This document shows, in pieces, positions 50,689 through 60,337 of a DNA stretch of 64,000 nucleotides. The notes under the pieces are model-generated. The model was not told the origin of the DNA. It was given only the letters and a program-made list of their open reading frames with translations, and did not search any database. Source of the DNA: Paenibacillus nasutitermitis (GTDB lineage Bacteria; Bacillota; Bacilli; Paenibacillales; Paenibacillaceae); NCBI RefSeq assembly GCF_014641075.1, contig NZ_BMHP01000003.1:620001-684000 (forward strand), written 5' to 3'. The translations under genes were made by a program, and so were the position numbers. The first letter of the stretch is position 1, and every line of letters begins with the position of its first letter.

Positions 50689-53600
50689 TTAGTTCAGACG
50701 GATCGTCTTAATTTCAAACGGGACAAAAGAAAGGGTGAGCTTGCCGTCCTCGGGTTGAAGCTGCTCGCTTTTCTCTTCCATTAAATCCGTCGACCAGGCT
50801 TCCGTGAATGCAAAGCCGGCTGACAATCCGGCCTTCAGCCTGGTGCCTGCCGTTTCGTACATGCGTACGATAATGCCTTTGCCATCCTCTGCCTGCTTGA
50901 CCGTTTCGATCATCACATTGGGATGATCCACTTGGAGCAGCGACGATCCGGCAGCAAGCTTCGGCTGTCCGCTCGGCCCTTGCGGCAACGCCGCCGTCCG
51001 CATTGGAATATTCAATTCATACCCGCGTTTGTAAACCTCCGCCTGGACATGATTGCCCTGGTGCGGATAAAGCGAGTAGGTGAATTCATGCACAGCACGG
51101 TCCGCTTCCGGGTCGGGAGAGGACGGGCTGCGAAGCAGATTCAAATCCAGAATGCTCCCTGCCGCGCTATAGCCGTATTTGCTGTCATTGAGCAGCGCCA
51201 CGCCGTAATCCGCTTCGGAAAGATCGACCCAGTGATGGGCGCATATCTCGTCTTTGGCATAATCCCACATCGTGTTGCGGTGCGTCTGACGTTTCAAATA
51301 GCCGAACTGAATCTCGCAGCTGACGCTATCCGAGCGGACCGCGACAGGGAATGACGTGCGGAGCATCCGTCCGGATTCCTTCCAGTCCACCTTGGTGACA
51401 AAATCAATCCGGCGGCTGCCGTCAGTGAGCACCAGCTTCTGCGTCAACGTGGATTGTCCGTACCGATAGGTCAGGATCAACCCTGCAGTCGGCCCATCGG
51501 TAAAGGCCTTCGTTTCTTCAAGCTGCGGCTGCGCCCCGCCGGTTTGGCGGTAATCCTGGCGAAAATCCCAGGCATCGCCATCATCGTGATAGATGCGCAG
51601 GTCATTTGCACGCTGCCCTTCGGCAACCACTTCACGTCCATGCTCTTTGTCCCAGATGGAAACAATCGTACCGTCTTCACCGATTTTTACTGCAATCAGA
51701 TCATTCTCAACCAGATATTCCTCGGCCGAGGTACGCAGCTTGCCCGCATCGGCTGTATAAGCGTCCCCGCCAGCTTCCGTGAGCGCATAGCCCATTGCAG
51801 GCACCGTTACGCGCGCCCATTTGCCATCCAGCTTCACCCACTCATCCCGCTCCCACGGAAGCGAGTTGAATATCGCCGAAGCTCCGGATGCTTCCGTTCC
51901 GGAAATGCCTGCCGTAACCGCTCCGTATGCGTCGGCTATCAGCTTCTCCACACGCTCAAGCAGCAGCGCGTAGCGTTCGAGCGATTCATCATACACCCGT
52001 TTGATTGAAGAACCCGGAAGAATATCATGGAACTGGTAAAGCAGAACTTCTTTCCAGATTTCCTCCAGCTCAGCCGACGGAGCGGAATGATGGCCGCCGA
52101 GCTCCGTCAATACCGTAGCAAATTCCAGTTCGCGCAGCGCCTTCTCCAGCTTGCGGTTATACCATTTGTTGCGGCCCTGGCTGGTCAGCGTACCTTGATG
52201 CTTCTCCAGATAAAGCTCGCCACTCCAGGTTTGATACCGCTCGGAACCTTCGCTGAGCTTCTCGAAAAATTTCGCGGAACTTTCCTGGACGACAGGACTT
52301 AATCCCAGCAGATTGCTTTCCCGCGATAATCGCTCCAGATGCTCTTCACCAGGTCCGCCGCCGCCGTCGCCGATGCCGAACAGCATCAGGCAGTTGTCGG
52401 AAATGTTTTTGTCCAGGTATTCAGCTTCGGCCTTGATAATGGAGCGCGGCGCTGCCGGGCTGTTGTAGGTATCTTCCGGCGGCATATGCGTCAATACCCG
52501 GGAACCGTCGATGCCTTCCCACATATAGGTGTGATGAGGATGACGATTGTATACGCTCCAGGACAGCTTCTGCGTCATCATCGAATCTACGCCTGATTTC
52601 TTCAGAATCTGCGGCAGCGCAGCGGTATAGCCGAACACATCCGGCATCCAGAGCGTTTTCATTTCCTGGCCGAACTCTTCCATGAAATAGCGTTTGCCGT
52701 ACAGAATCTGCCGGACAAGCGACTCGCCGCTTGGCACATTCGTATCGGATTCCACCCACATCGCGCCCTGCGGCTCCCAGCGTCCTTCCTTGACCCGCTC
52801 CTTGATTTGCGAATACAGCTTCGGATAATGCTGTTTCATCCAATCGTACAGCTGAGGCTGGCTGGCTCCGAAAATATAATCCGGATACTGCTCCATCATC
52901 CGCAGCGCCGTGGAGAACGTTCTCGCTCCCTTGCGGATGGTCTCGCGGATCGGCCACAACCAGGCCAGATCGATATGCGCATGACCGACCGCGCTCACAG
53001 TCATCACGGGATCGCCGCCCCGCTTGGCAAGCTGCTCGCCGAGCAGGCCGCTCGCTTTGGCAATACGCTCATCCGTCAGCTCGGTCAGAATCAGTGAAAC
53101 ATCATACAGCACGCGCAGTATACGTTCCTTGCGGGCAGACCCTGCGGGCAGCAGCTCCGCCATTTCAAGCAGCACTTCCGCATCGTAGTAAAGCTTGCGG
53201 ACTTCTTCGCGGCAAATCGCAACAACCGCTTCTTTCAGAGTGCCGCTGCGGTAACGGCCGAACAAATCGTTGCAGCCGGCATCAGCCCAAATATCTATGG
53301 TTTCCGAGCCCGCAGCGTCCGGACTGATGTGTACCACCCGTTTGCCTGGAAGACCCAGTTCGAAATCAAATTCCGAATTAATGTTCGTGAGCCCCTGTAC
53401 CGGCGAGCCTTCCTCATCGACCAGACACAGCTCTCCATTCACATCGATGAGCAGGACCACCTTGGCCCCCTTGGCATGATCCGGCACTTGACCGGTAAAA
53501 TGAAACCACGCGCAATCCCACAGGTTTCCCCAACGGTCGCCATGCGCAAGTTCTACTTTGGTTCCCGACATGCGCTCCGCATATGCGACAGGCTCCGGCG

Positions 53601-53706
53601 TCACCCAGGCGCTGACCTGCAAATTGGAAACGGGTTCATAAATATGAGCCTGCAGCTGATCCAGCATGCCTTTCAAGGATTTGGGTTTTATTGTTTCGTA
53701 CGGCAT
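50689..53706 (-). CDS. Alpha-mannosidase, glycoside hydrolase family 38
   Basis: Zinc-dependent retaining alpha-mannosidase, 1005 residues, cytoplasmic. After an N-terminal beta domain, HAHIDLAWLWP (242-252) gives the zinc ligands His and Asp, and WMPDVFGYTAALPQI (353-367) holds the nucleophile Asp356. The later region is the long beta-sandwich part of GH38. It should trim imported mannosides. AAGGAGG precedes the ATG. First gene of the operon; its promoter carries a 19-bp palindrome that is likely the site of the upstream GntR/LacI-type repressor. Confidence 0.93.
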   Translation of the reverse strand: MPYETIKPKSLKGMLDQLQAHIYEPVSNLQVSAWVTPEPVAYAERMSGTKVELAHGDRWGNLWDCAWFHFTGQVPDHAKGAKVVLLIDVNGELCLVDEEGSPVQGLTNINSEFDFELGLPGKRVVHISPDAAGSETIDIWADAGCNDLFGRYRSGTLKEAVVAICREEVRKLYYDAEVLLEMAELLPAGSARKERILRVLYDVSLILTELTDERIAKASGLLGEQLAKRGGDPVMTVSAVGHAHIDLAWLWPIRETIRKGARTFSTALRMMEQYPDYIFGASQPQLYDWMKQHYPKLYSQIKERVKEGRWEPQGAMWVESDTNVPSGESLVRQILYGKRYFMEEFGQEMKTLWMPDVFGYTAALPQILKKSGVDSMMTQKLSWSVYNRHPHHTYMWEGIDGSRVLTHMPPEDTYNSPAAPRSIIKAEAEYLDKNISDNCLMLFGIGDGGGGPGEEHLERLSRESNLLGLSPVVQESSAKFFEKLSEGSERYQTWSGELYLEKHQGTLTSQGRNKWYNRKLEKALRELEFATVLTELGGHHSAPSAELEEIWKEVLLYQFHDILPGSSIKRVYDESLERYALLLERVEKLIADAYGAVTAGISGTEASGASAIFNSLPWERDEWVKLDGKWARVTVPAMGYALTEAGGDAYTADAGKLRTSAEEYLVENDLIAVKIGEDGTIVSIWDKEHGREVVAEGQRANDLRIYHDDGDAWDFRQDYRQTGGAQPQLEETKAFTDGPTAGLILTYRYGQSTLTQKLVLTDGSRRIDFVTKVDWKESGRMLRTSFPVAVRSDSVSCEIQFGYLKRQTHRNTMWDYAKDEICAHHWVDLSEADYGVALLNDSKYGYSAAGSILDLNLLRSPSSPDPEADRAVHEFTYSLYPHQGNHVQAEVYKRGYELNIPMRTAALPQGPSGQPKLAAGSSLLQVDHPNVMIETVKQAEDGKGIIVRMYETAGTRLKAGLSAGFAFTEAWSTDLMEEKSEQLQPEDGKLTLSFVPFEIKTIRLN

Positions 53707-53794
53707 ATTGAGCCTCCTTAGGCGTAATCTTGATGGACTTTCTTTATTGGAACTGCCGGCTTCCTAAAATAACCGGAATGAACTTCTCCGTTTT

Positions 53795-53830
53795 AATATA
53801 ATATAAATATTGTATATATTCAATATATAC
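53795..53830 (-). promoter_or_regulatory. Promoter and operator of the alpha-mannosidase operon
   Basis: On the minus strand TTGAAT (53818-53823) is 17 nt from TATATT (53795-53800). The perfect palindrome GTATATATT-C-AATATATAC (53812-53830) covers the -35, as expected for a repressor site. Similar TATATA-rich elements lie before the regulator gene and before the GxGYxYP gene. Confidence 0.6.
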
Positions 53831-53949
53831 TTAAATAAATTTTATTTTAGAATTCAACCGCTTACAAGAATATAAGAATTGCGGGCGAAAATGCGCTGTT
53901 TTCCGGAATAATGATCTGGCCTGATCCCGTACAGCCGGCAAGCCGCACA

Positions 53950-53986
53950 AAAAAGCCCCTTCCCGCGTCCCGGGAAGGGGCTTTTT
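53950..53986. terminator. Bidirectional terminator after the GntR/LacI-type regulator
   Basis: AAAAAGCCCCTTCCC (53950-53964) and GGGAAGGGGCTTTTT (53972-53986) form a 15-bp stem with a 7-nt loop. It separates the regulator gene from the mannosidase operon. Confidence 0.92.
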
Positions 53987-54009
53987 ACACATGACCATAA
54001 GCTATAAGG

Positions 54010-55188
54010 TTACCGCTTTGCCGGATGTGAAGTTACCAGCGGTCCTGTCGTTTGCCGGATAACCAGCTCCGGTTCTATTAACGTCTTGCTGTATTTTCCG
54101 ATGCGGCCCTCGCCGGCGCGAATGATTTCGAGCAGCTTATCCGCAGCACGGTAGCCCATGTCGTTCTCAAATTGTTTGATATGCGTAAATGTGCTGAATT
54201 CCTCGACGATCGCCGTGGGATCATCGAAGCTTACAATCGACAGGTCTCCCGGTATGCTGAGCCCGGCTTGCTGGGCCATCTGATAGATCTGCACGCCGAG
54301 TATTCCATTGAGGGAAATATAGGCTGTAGCCATCTTGTTGCGGATATACCGGAACAGCGGGTGCGTTTCCGCGTCCTTCAGGTTTCCCACGCGGAAATCG
54401 GTAATCATATGGGCCGGATTAATGAGAGCTCCCTTGTTTTTCAGCGCATTCATATAGCCCTCTATTCGTTCCTGAACCGTAATGGTCGCAAGCGGCGAAT
54501 CCGAGCAGATGGCGATTTCCCGGTGACCCAGTTCCCATAGATAATCCACGGCCAGACTGGTCCCCATTCTGCCGTCGGCGGCAATATAGTTGGTCTCTAC
54601 GCCTGGCAGGTAGCGGTCTACCAGGACAAAAGGAAAACCGCTGAATTTCATGCCGATAATCTCCTCGTTATAATGCTCCTCGTCAACGGGAAAAATCAGC
54701 ATCCCTTCGACGCCGATTTCCTTAAGCGTCTTGATCGCTTCCTTCTCTTTTTCAAGCTGGCCGTCGGAGAGGAGTATCATCGTCCGGTAGTTCTGCTCGC
54801 TAAGCGCATGCTGGATGCCCTCGATCAGACGGGTGGCAAAATAATCGTCAATGGAAGGCATCACCAGACCAATGATACGCGTCCGCAGACCCGTCCCGGG
54901 TTCCTTGGGCACCGTAACTGTAATATCTGGCGCGGCAACAGCCTCCGGCTGGATCAGCAGCTCCCTGTCGCTGACAAAGCTGCCTCTTCCAGGCACGCGG
55001 TTGATAATCTTCTCGTTCGCAAGGCCCGATAAAGCATTGACTACCGTAATCTTGCTGACATTGAATCGTTCCATCAGCACCTTTTCCGTCGGAATACGAT
55101 CCCCTGTTTTCAACCCTTCTGAATCAATAAGCTCCCGGATATACTCCTGGACTTTCTGATAAAGCGGCACTCGATCCGTCGTGTTCAT
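54010..55188 (-). CDS. GntR/LacI chimeric repressor (AraR-like)
   Basis: About 392 residues. Residues 1-70 form a GntR winged helix (YQKVQEYIRELIDSEGLKTG, then NVSKITVVNALSGLANEKII). About 100-385 match the LacI-type periplasmic-binding sensor (IIGLVMPSIDDYFATRLIEG; PGDLSIVSFDDP). This arrangement is that of B. subtilis AraR. It probably releases DNA when a sugar from the mannoside pathway binds. The ATG at 55188 is chosen, with a GTG four codons upstream as an alternative; ribosome sites are weak for both. Confidence 0.88.
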   Translation of the reverse strand: MNTTDRVPLYQKVQEYIRELIDSEGLKTGDRIPTEKVLMERFNVSKITVVNALSGLANEKIINRVPGRGSFVSDRELLIQPEAVAAPDITVTVPKEPGTGLRTRIIGLVMPSIDDYFATRLIEGIQHALSEQNYRTMILLSDGQLEKEKEAIKTLKEIGVEGMLIFPVDEEHYNEEIIGMKFSGFPFVLVDRYLPGVETNYIAADGRMGTSLAVDYLWELGHREIAICSDSPLATITVQERIEGYMNALKNKGALINPAHMITDFRVGNLKDAETHPLFRYIRNKMATAYISLNGILGVQIYQMAQQAGLSIPGDLSIVSFDDPTAIVEEFSTFTHIKQFENDMGYRAADKLLEIIRAGEGRIGKYSKTLIEPELVIRQTTGPLVTSHPAKR

Positions 55189-55220
55189 CGCAATCACCAA
55201 TCTCTAGATATTTGTAATAT

Positions 55221-55249
55221 ATAATATATCCTAAAATGTTATTACGCAA
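55221..55249 (-). promoter_or_regulatory. Promoter of the GntR/LacI-type regulator gene
   Basis: TTGCGT (55244-55249) and TATTAT (55221-55226) are 17 nt apart on the minus strand. An AT-rich TATATTATATATTA tract overlaps the -10 and resembles the operator at 53812, which would allow autoregulation. The rest of the gap to 55538 holds AT-rich sites near 55390-55420 that could serve the plus-strand gene. Confidence 0.5.
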
Positions 55250-55538
55250 CTGCCGGGAGTCGGGAAAACTAGGTCTATATCGGGCGGTTTTTGGCATAAA
55301 TTGTCTTTTCCCTTCCTTCATTTGAACTAATTGAACGGAAATCAGGCTTTTTTCATGACAAGTTTTGTCGAATGACTTGATAAAAATAAGTACAATATAT
55401 TAAATATATATTATGTCAGAAAATTAAAGGAGATGAATAACGACCCGTTAAGACCGTTTCAATCCGCATTCGCGGCATACGTTGACTCTCTTTCATTTCA
55501 CGATTTACCAAAATCCAGAAAGTCGAGGTGTTTCATTC

Positions 55539-57605
55539 ATGTTTCGAAAGCTAATCAGCGCAAGCCTTGCTTTGGCCTGTGTATTTACCATGTCTTTTGC
55601 CGTATCTGCTGAATCGTCGGCCAAGCCGCCCGCCGCCGGTTCCGGTTCAATTAACTGGCCGAATTCGCAAGCGCTTCCATCTTTTGCGAAGCTGAAGCAG
55701 CTGGAGGTTGCCGATGTATACGGCGCTCCTGGAGACATCAAGATTCTGATGGCTACCCTGCAGGGCATCGTAAACCGGGCGGAGCCCCGCATTTATCTGC
55801 TGGAGAACAAGGAAGAAGGCAAGTTCACCTGGCTCAATGACCTCGATGTTCCTTACAAAGTACGTGATAATTACTGGGATATCATGCTCAAATTTAAAAA
55901 TGAAATCCAGGGCATTATCGTATATGATCCCAACGTGCCGGACAGTATTAATGTCGCCACGACGCTTGCCGGATTGAAAAACGCGGTTGTCGCCAGTCCC
56001 GGGCTCGCCTCGAAATTGACTGCTGCCCCGTACAATCTGAAGGTATTGGATGATCTGAAAGGCAAATTCAAGGACCGCCTGGATGCCTACAACTGGCAAT
56101 ATGAGAACTTGTGGAAACAGACAACCCACCGTATGCTGGTTGGTTTAAGTCCGGATACATCGGTCCCGCTGCCGCCGGGTCTTCCAGCATCGTTCAAGGT
56201 GGTGGCCGAAGATACGACCCAGGAACGCGACGCCGGCAACCGCAAAGCCTATGATTTGGATCTTTCTTCTTTTACCGGCGAGGATGCTGTTTATCTGCGT
56301 TTCGAAGATGCTTATCCGCAGGATGGGTGGGGGGCGGCTGTGCATCAGGTGACCGTAAAAGCCGATGATCAAGTCATCGCCCAGTTCATTCCCGGCAAAC
56401 CGGAAGAGGAGCCATTCCTCTACGATGCCCAGAGCTCTCAAGTGTCTGCGGGCAATGAAGGGCATCGTTTCGCCGATAATGGCCGTTACTTTGTTTATAA
56501 ATTCGCCGTTCCCGCTCGTACCGGCCAATTGACAGCTTCTGTAGATATGTGGAATCAATTCAAGGTTTATGCCGGGAGCGAAGCGCCACCATCCTCGCAG
56601 CAGAAAGAGCCTTACGGCTATCTCCGCGATTATGCGGTAGCCAACAAGGCGATGGTATTCTGGCTGGATTCCAATATTCCGGAGCAGAAGGCCTTGTTCG
56701 AGAAAATACTGTCGGATGTCAGCCCCGGAACTCCTTATCTGGGCTGGTTCAGCAATGATGTCGAAGGCGAATTCAGCTCGGTAGAAATTACGTCCAACCA
56801 CAGCGTTTATGTGCTGGCCGCGGACTGGTTCAGCAATCTGACCGTATTCTCCGGAACCAAGTCGAAGTCCTCGCCCCCTGACGGAAAGACGCCGGACACG
56901 AAGCTGGAGAACAAAATCTATGTCACCTATACGTTCAGCGAAGGTGACAATTTCCAATATAATCAGCATCGCATGCGGATTTTATGGGATGATCCGGGCC
57001 GCGGCAAGGTACCGATCAACTGGACGTCAAGCCCCCTGCTGATCGACGGGGCACCTGCCATCCTGGACTATTACAACAAGACGGCAACGAAGAACGACCA
57101 GCTGATTTCCGGCCCATCTGGAGCGGGATATTTCTACCCGGCGGCGTGGCCCGAGTCTACTCTGCCGGCTTTCCTGAAGCAGTCGTATTCTTATTTGAAG
57201 AAAAGCGGCATGACGACTCCATATGTACTTAACCGGGTCGACAGCGAGAATGTGCCGCTCAGCAAATCCGTAGCCGAAGCGTACCAGAAAAATTATCATC
57301 CAAATGGACTGTTTCTGAGCTGGGAGGACCGCCATGGCGTGGAAATCGTAAACGGCAATCTCCCGGTATCGACCATTCAGGGCATCAGCACGATCCAGGA
57401 CGGACAGCGGATTCTGGCTGAAGCCAAAGCGAAATGGGACGGCAAATCGCCCCTATTCGTATCCCTGGGACTTCTCGCCTGGAGCATGACGCCGACAGAT
57501 GTCGCCGCGATCTCCGATTCCATGGGACCTGAGTATAAATCCGTTCTGGCCGATCAGTATTTCTCGCTGATACGCCAAGCGAATAAATTGCCGTCCAAGC
57601 CTTAA
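55539..57605 (+). CDS. Secreted GxGYxYP-domain protein (putative glycoside hydrolase)
   Basis: About 688 residues. A signal peptide of about 26 residues ends at AVSA, so the protein is exported. The namesake motif GAGYFYP (57120-57140) lies near residue 530, and an N-terminal GxGYxYP-type domain covers roughly 45-330 with a beta-rich insert (about 215-355). The family is predicted to be a glycosidase but has no established substrate. The start at 55539 has GAGGTG upstream. Divergent from the GntR/LacI-type gene; shared TATATA-rich sites suggest it belongs to the mannoside regulon. Confidence 0.83.
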   Translation: MFRKLISASLALACVFTMSFAVSAESSAKPPAAGSGSINWPNSQALPSFAKLKQLEVADVYGAPGDIKILMATLQGIVNRAEPRIYLLENKEEGKFTWLNDLDVPYKVRDNYWDIMLKFKNEIQGIIVYDPNVPDSINVATTLAGLKNAVVASPGLASKLTAAPYNLKVLDDLKGKFKDRLDAYNWQYENLWKQTTHRMLVGLSPDTSVPLPPGLPASFKVVAEDTTQERDAGNRKAYDLDLSSFTGEDAVYLRFEDAYPQDGWGAAVHQVTVKADDQVIAQFIPGKPEEEPFLYDAQSSQVSAGNEGHRFADNGRYFVYKFAVPARTGQLTASVDMWNQFKVYAGSEAPPSSQQKEPYGYLRDYAVANKAMVFWLDSNIPEQKALFEKILSDVSPGTPYLGWFSNDVEGEFSSVEITSNHSVYVLAADWFSNLTVFSGTKSKSSPPDGKTPDTKLENKIYVTYTFSEGDNFQYNQHRMRILWDDPGRGKVPINWTSSPLLIDGAPAILDYYNKTATKNDQLISGPSGAGYFYPAAWPESTLPAFLKQSYSYLKKSGMTTPYVLNRVDSENVPLSKSVAEAYQKNYHPNGLFLSWEDRHGVEIVNGNLPVSTIQGISTIQDGQRILAEAKAKWDGKSPLFVSLGLLAWSMTPTDVAAISDSMGPEYKSVLADQYFSLIRQANKLPSKP

Positions 57606-57654
57606 ACCCGCTGCCGGCAAGTAGTGAAATAACGTCCCCCGCGACCGGGGAATG

Positions 57655-57697
57655 AAAGAACCGCAGCCGCGTGATCATTCCGCGGCTGCGGTTCTTT
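57655..57697. terminator. Bidirectional terminator between GxGYxYP and glutaminase genes
   Basis: AAAGAACCGCAGCCGCG (57655-57671) and its exact reverse complement (57681-57697) flank a 9-nt loop. The 17-bp stem ends in TTCTTT on either strand. Confidence 0.92.
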
Positions 57698-57754
57698 ATG
57701 CCCCGCGCCCTTATCAACAGTCCGTTTTCCGTGGATAAAGGCGCCGACACCAGG

Positions 57755-58690
57755 CTACATCATGCTCCACTCCAATTGTCCGGACAACGTTTCCAGCAGG
57801 TGAACCCCGGCTGTGCTGTTGCCTTTGGCGCCTAAAGCCGGGCCAACAACTCCGATACCGTAGATGCCGGGAACCATGGCAAGGATACCGCCTGAGACGC
57901 CGCTCTTGGCTGGTATTCCGGCGCGAATCGCGAATTCGCCCGATGCGTTGTACATGCCGCACATCAACATGAAGGTTTTGGCGATCTGTACGTACCGCCT
58001 CGGGATATGCTCCCGGCCTGTGATCGGGTCAGTCCCGTTGAACGCAAGAACAAGCGCCATTCGCGAAAGCTGCTCGACATTGATCTCTATCGAGCAATGC
58101 TGAAAATACACGCTCAATACATCCTCGACATCGATTTCCTCGCCAAGCACCTCATTGTCCTTGAGAAAATAAGCGAGCGACCGATTGCGGTGAGCCGTTG
58201 CCGATTCGGAGCGGTAAACCTCTTCATTAATGGCAAGCGGGGCTCCCCCTGCGATGTCTTGGAAATAACGGAGGACACGCCCCGATTTTTCCGCAGGAGA
58301 TGAGCCATGAATAAGCGAAGTAACCGCAATGGCCCCCGCATTAATAAGCGGGTTGAACGGCTTGCCAGGCTCGACAAGCTCCAGCTTCAGCATGGAATTA
58401 AAGTCATCGCCCGTGGGCTCCATGCCGACCTTGGCGAATACGCCGTCCTCTCCATTATCCACAAGCGCGAGCATTAAGGTGAATATTTTGGAAATACTCT
58501 GCATCGTGAACATCAGAGAAGTGTCGCCAGCTGCGACCGTTTCACCGGTCTTCCCCATGATGGAAATGCCCAAAGCATTGCCTGGCGCTTTGGCCAGCTC
58601 CGGTATATAAGCGGCCACCTTGCCCTCATGGGCGTGGGCGCGGCTTGCTTCCAGCCAGCGTGGTAAATGCGTAATCAGCTGTTCATTCAT
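57755..58690 (-). CDS. glsA: Glutaminase A
   Basis: Serine-dependent glutaminase that hydrolyses glutamine to glutamate and ammonia; beta-lactamase-like fold, about 311 residues. Ser65 and Lys68 in MQSISK form the catalytic pair, NPLINAGAIA holds conserved Asn residues, and KSGVSGGI near 265 is a further signature. GGAAGGTG lies about 8 nt before the ATG at 58690. Monocistronic between two terminators or gaps. It could supply glutamate, which also feeds EctB, but no link is shown. Confidence 0.94.
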   Translation of the reverse strand: MNEQLITHLPRWLEASRAHAHEGKVAAYIPELAKAPGNALGISIMGKTGETVAAGDTSLMFTMQSISKIFTLMLALVDNGEDGVFAKVGMEPTGDDFNSMLKLELVEPGKPFNPLINAGAIAVTSLIHGSSPAEKSGRVLRYFQDIAGGAPLAINEEVYRSESATAHRNRSLAYFLKDNEVLGEEIDVEDVLSVYFQHCSIEINVEQLSRMALVLAFNGTDPITGREHIPRRYVQIAKTFMLMCGMYNASGEFAIRAGIPAKSGVSGGILAMVPGIYGIGVVGPALGAKGNSTAGVHLLETLSGQLEWSMM

Positions 58691-58897
58691 CGTTTTGTCA
58701 CCTTCCGGGGAATGACGATTTATTAGTAGTGTACGTCCTTGGTGAAACTTGCCGCAAGTGTAATATTTCACCTGTCATCATAAAGGTAAATCGTGTACGA
58801 TAATGGAAGAAATTCCAACACTATAATGCAACGTTGCAGATGAGACTGCTATCAGGTTTGGTTGGAATGAGATGCCGCGGAAAGCAGGTGTGTGATA

Positions 58898-59344
58898 TTG
58901 AACGCAACAAGCAGATTAATTCGGGAAGATGAATTAGAAGACCTTTTGCTGCTTTATAAATTTCTCCAGCCCGGCGATCCGGAGCTCGCCAGAAATGATG
59001 AATTATACAAACATTGGCAAGATATTCTGAATGACCGGAATATGAATATCATTGTCGTGAAATATAAAGAGGTCATTGTCTCCTCCTGCGTCCTCGTTAT
59101 TGTGAAAAACCTGACCCGCCATGCAAGACCCTATGGTTTGATCGAAAATGTCATTACCCATGAGAAATACAGACAGAACGGATTCGGCCGTATGGCTCTG
59201 GAAGAAGCCAAAGAGATCGCCAGAAAGAAAAATTGCTACAAGCTTATGCTGATGACTGGCTCCCATAGAGAAGAAATCCATCAATTTTATGAGAAAGCCG
59301 GATTTGTGAAAGGAAAGAAAACGGGATTTATCATTACAATGTAG
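58898..59344 (+). CDS. GNAT family N-acetyltransferase
   Basis: About 148 residues with the acetyl-CoA-binding motif A: IENVITHEKYRQNGFGRMAL (Q/R-x-x-G-x-G/A pattern), followed by the terminal AGF of motif B in FYEKAGF. The acceptor is unknown. The TTG at 58898 is preferred because AGGTG lies 7 nt upstream; a GTG at 58892 is too close. It is unrelated in strand to both neighbours. Confidence 0.85.
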   Translation: MNATSRLIREDELEDLLLLYKFLQPGDPELARNDELYKHWQDILNDRNMNIIVVKYKEVIVSSCVLVIVKNLTRHARPYGLIENVITHEKYRQNGFGRMALEEAKEIARKKNCYKLMLMTGSHREEIHQFYEKAGFVKGKKTGFIITM

Positions 59345-59414
59345 AGAAATCGCCCTATCGCTGCATGGAGGCCTATGCCAAAATAACCGGGAGCCCTACG
59401 ATCTCCTTCATGGC

Positions 59415-60221
59415 CTACAGATTCAGCAGAGCGCCAATCGCTCCACAGTACTCGCCTTTGCCGATAAAAAGAGGCTCGGCCCCACGCAGCCGGGTATAGC
59501 CTTCCACCGATCTTTTGAGGGGATCGTTATGATTGAAGGACGAACCGATAAATAGGATCGACGAAAGATTGAACTGTGCCGCTGCCAGAACGCTAGCCGT
59601 CGCCACCGTTTCCCCAACCAGCCCGATCACGGAAGCAAGCAGTTCTTCTTTGGATATGGAATCCGACGATGCCAACGCGGAAAGTCTGCCAAAATTGCTG
59701 GCCGTCAAATCCCCTGAAATGGGCGGTGTACGCCCTTCATAGATGTGGCTTACCTTCAAGTCTATCCGGTCCCGATCACCCAGGGCTGCCAGCCGAACGA
59801 TCTCGTCAAAATCTGTCAGTCCCGTCAGCAATTGAGACAGCCCCATGATCGTTCCGCCCCCGACTCCCGTTCCGCCAACCCGATGCTGCTTACCGTTGCC
59901 TAAGTAATGAATGGAAGTTCCCGTGCCGACATTGGTCAAAATATGTGATTCCTCTGCAAGTCCCTCCTTGTCCAGAAGATAACGCGCACCTTGATATGTG
60001 GCTTCGAATTCCACCATTTCCGGGGCGGCAGGATCCGTTAACGCTTTTAACAGCATGGCTTTACCGCCGGTCACACAAATCCTCGCATGAGGAAATTGAT
60101 TGATCCATTCCGCCGCAAGGGCCAACTGGGAAACGGAGAACGTTTTATATTCGATTGAAGCATCCTTCATATACGCGGCTTTGATCAGCGTACCGCCAGC
60201 ATCCACACCAATTTTGATCAT
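59415..60221 (-). CDS. coaW: Type II pantothenate kinase
   Basis: Acetate-kinase-like ATPase that phosphorylates pantothenate, the first step of coenzyme A synthesis; about 268 residues. IGVDAGGTLIKAAY is the phosphate-binding start, ILTNVGTGTSIHYL (about 94-107) the second phosphate motif, and GGTGVGGGTIMGLSQLLTG the third. This is the eukaryote-like CoaW form known from staphylococci and some bacilli. The ATG at 60221 follows GGGAG by 9 nt; an ATG two codons upstream is closer to the site. Monocistronic. Confidence 0.92.
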   Translation of the reverse strand: MIKIGVDAGGTLIKAAYMKDASIEYKTFSVSQLALAAEWINQFPHARICVTGGKAMLLKALTDPAAPEMVEFEATYQGARYLLDKEGLAEESHILTNVGTGTSIHYLGNGKQHRVGGTGVGGGTIMGLSQLLTGLTDFDEIVRLAALGDRDRIDLKVSHIYEGRTPPISGDLTASNFGRLSALASSDSISKEELLASVIGLVGETVATASVLAAAQFNLSSILFIGSSFNHNDPLKRSVEGYTRLRGAEPLFIGKGEYCGAIGALLNL

Positions 60222-60337
60222 TGTCATCAACTCCCGAACCAATCAAATCAAAGAATAGGTAAATATAGGAAGGTAAATCCGGCATAACTATCGAATAATG
60301 ATGAGAGAAGAATTTTGTTGAACGTTGGAGGCTGCAA

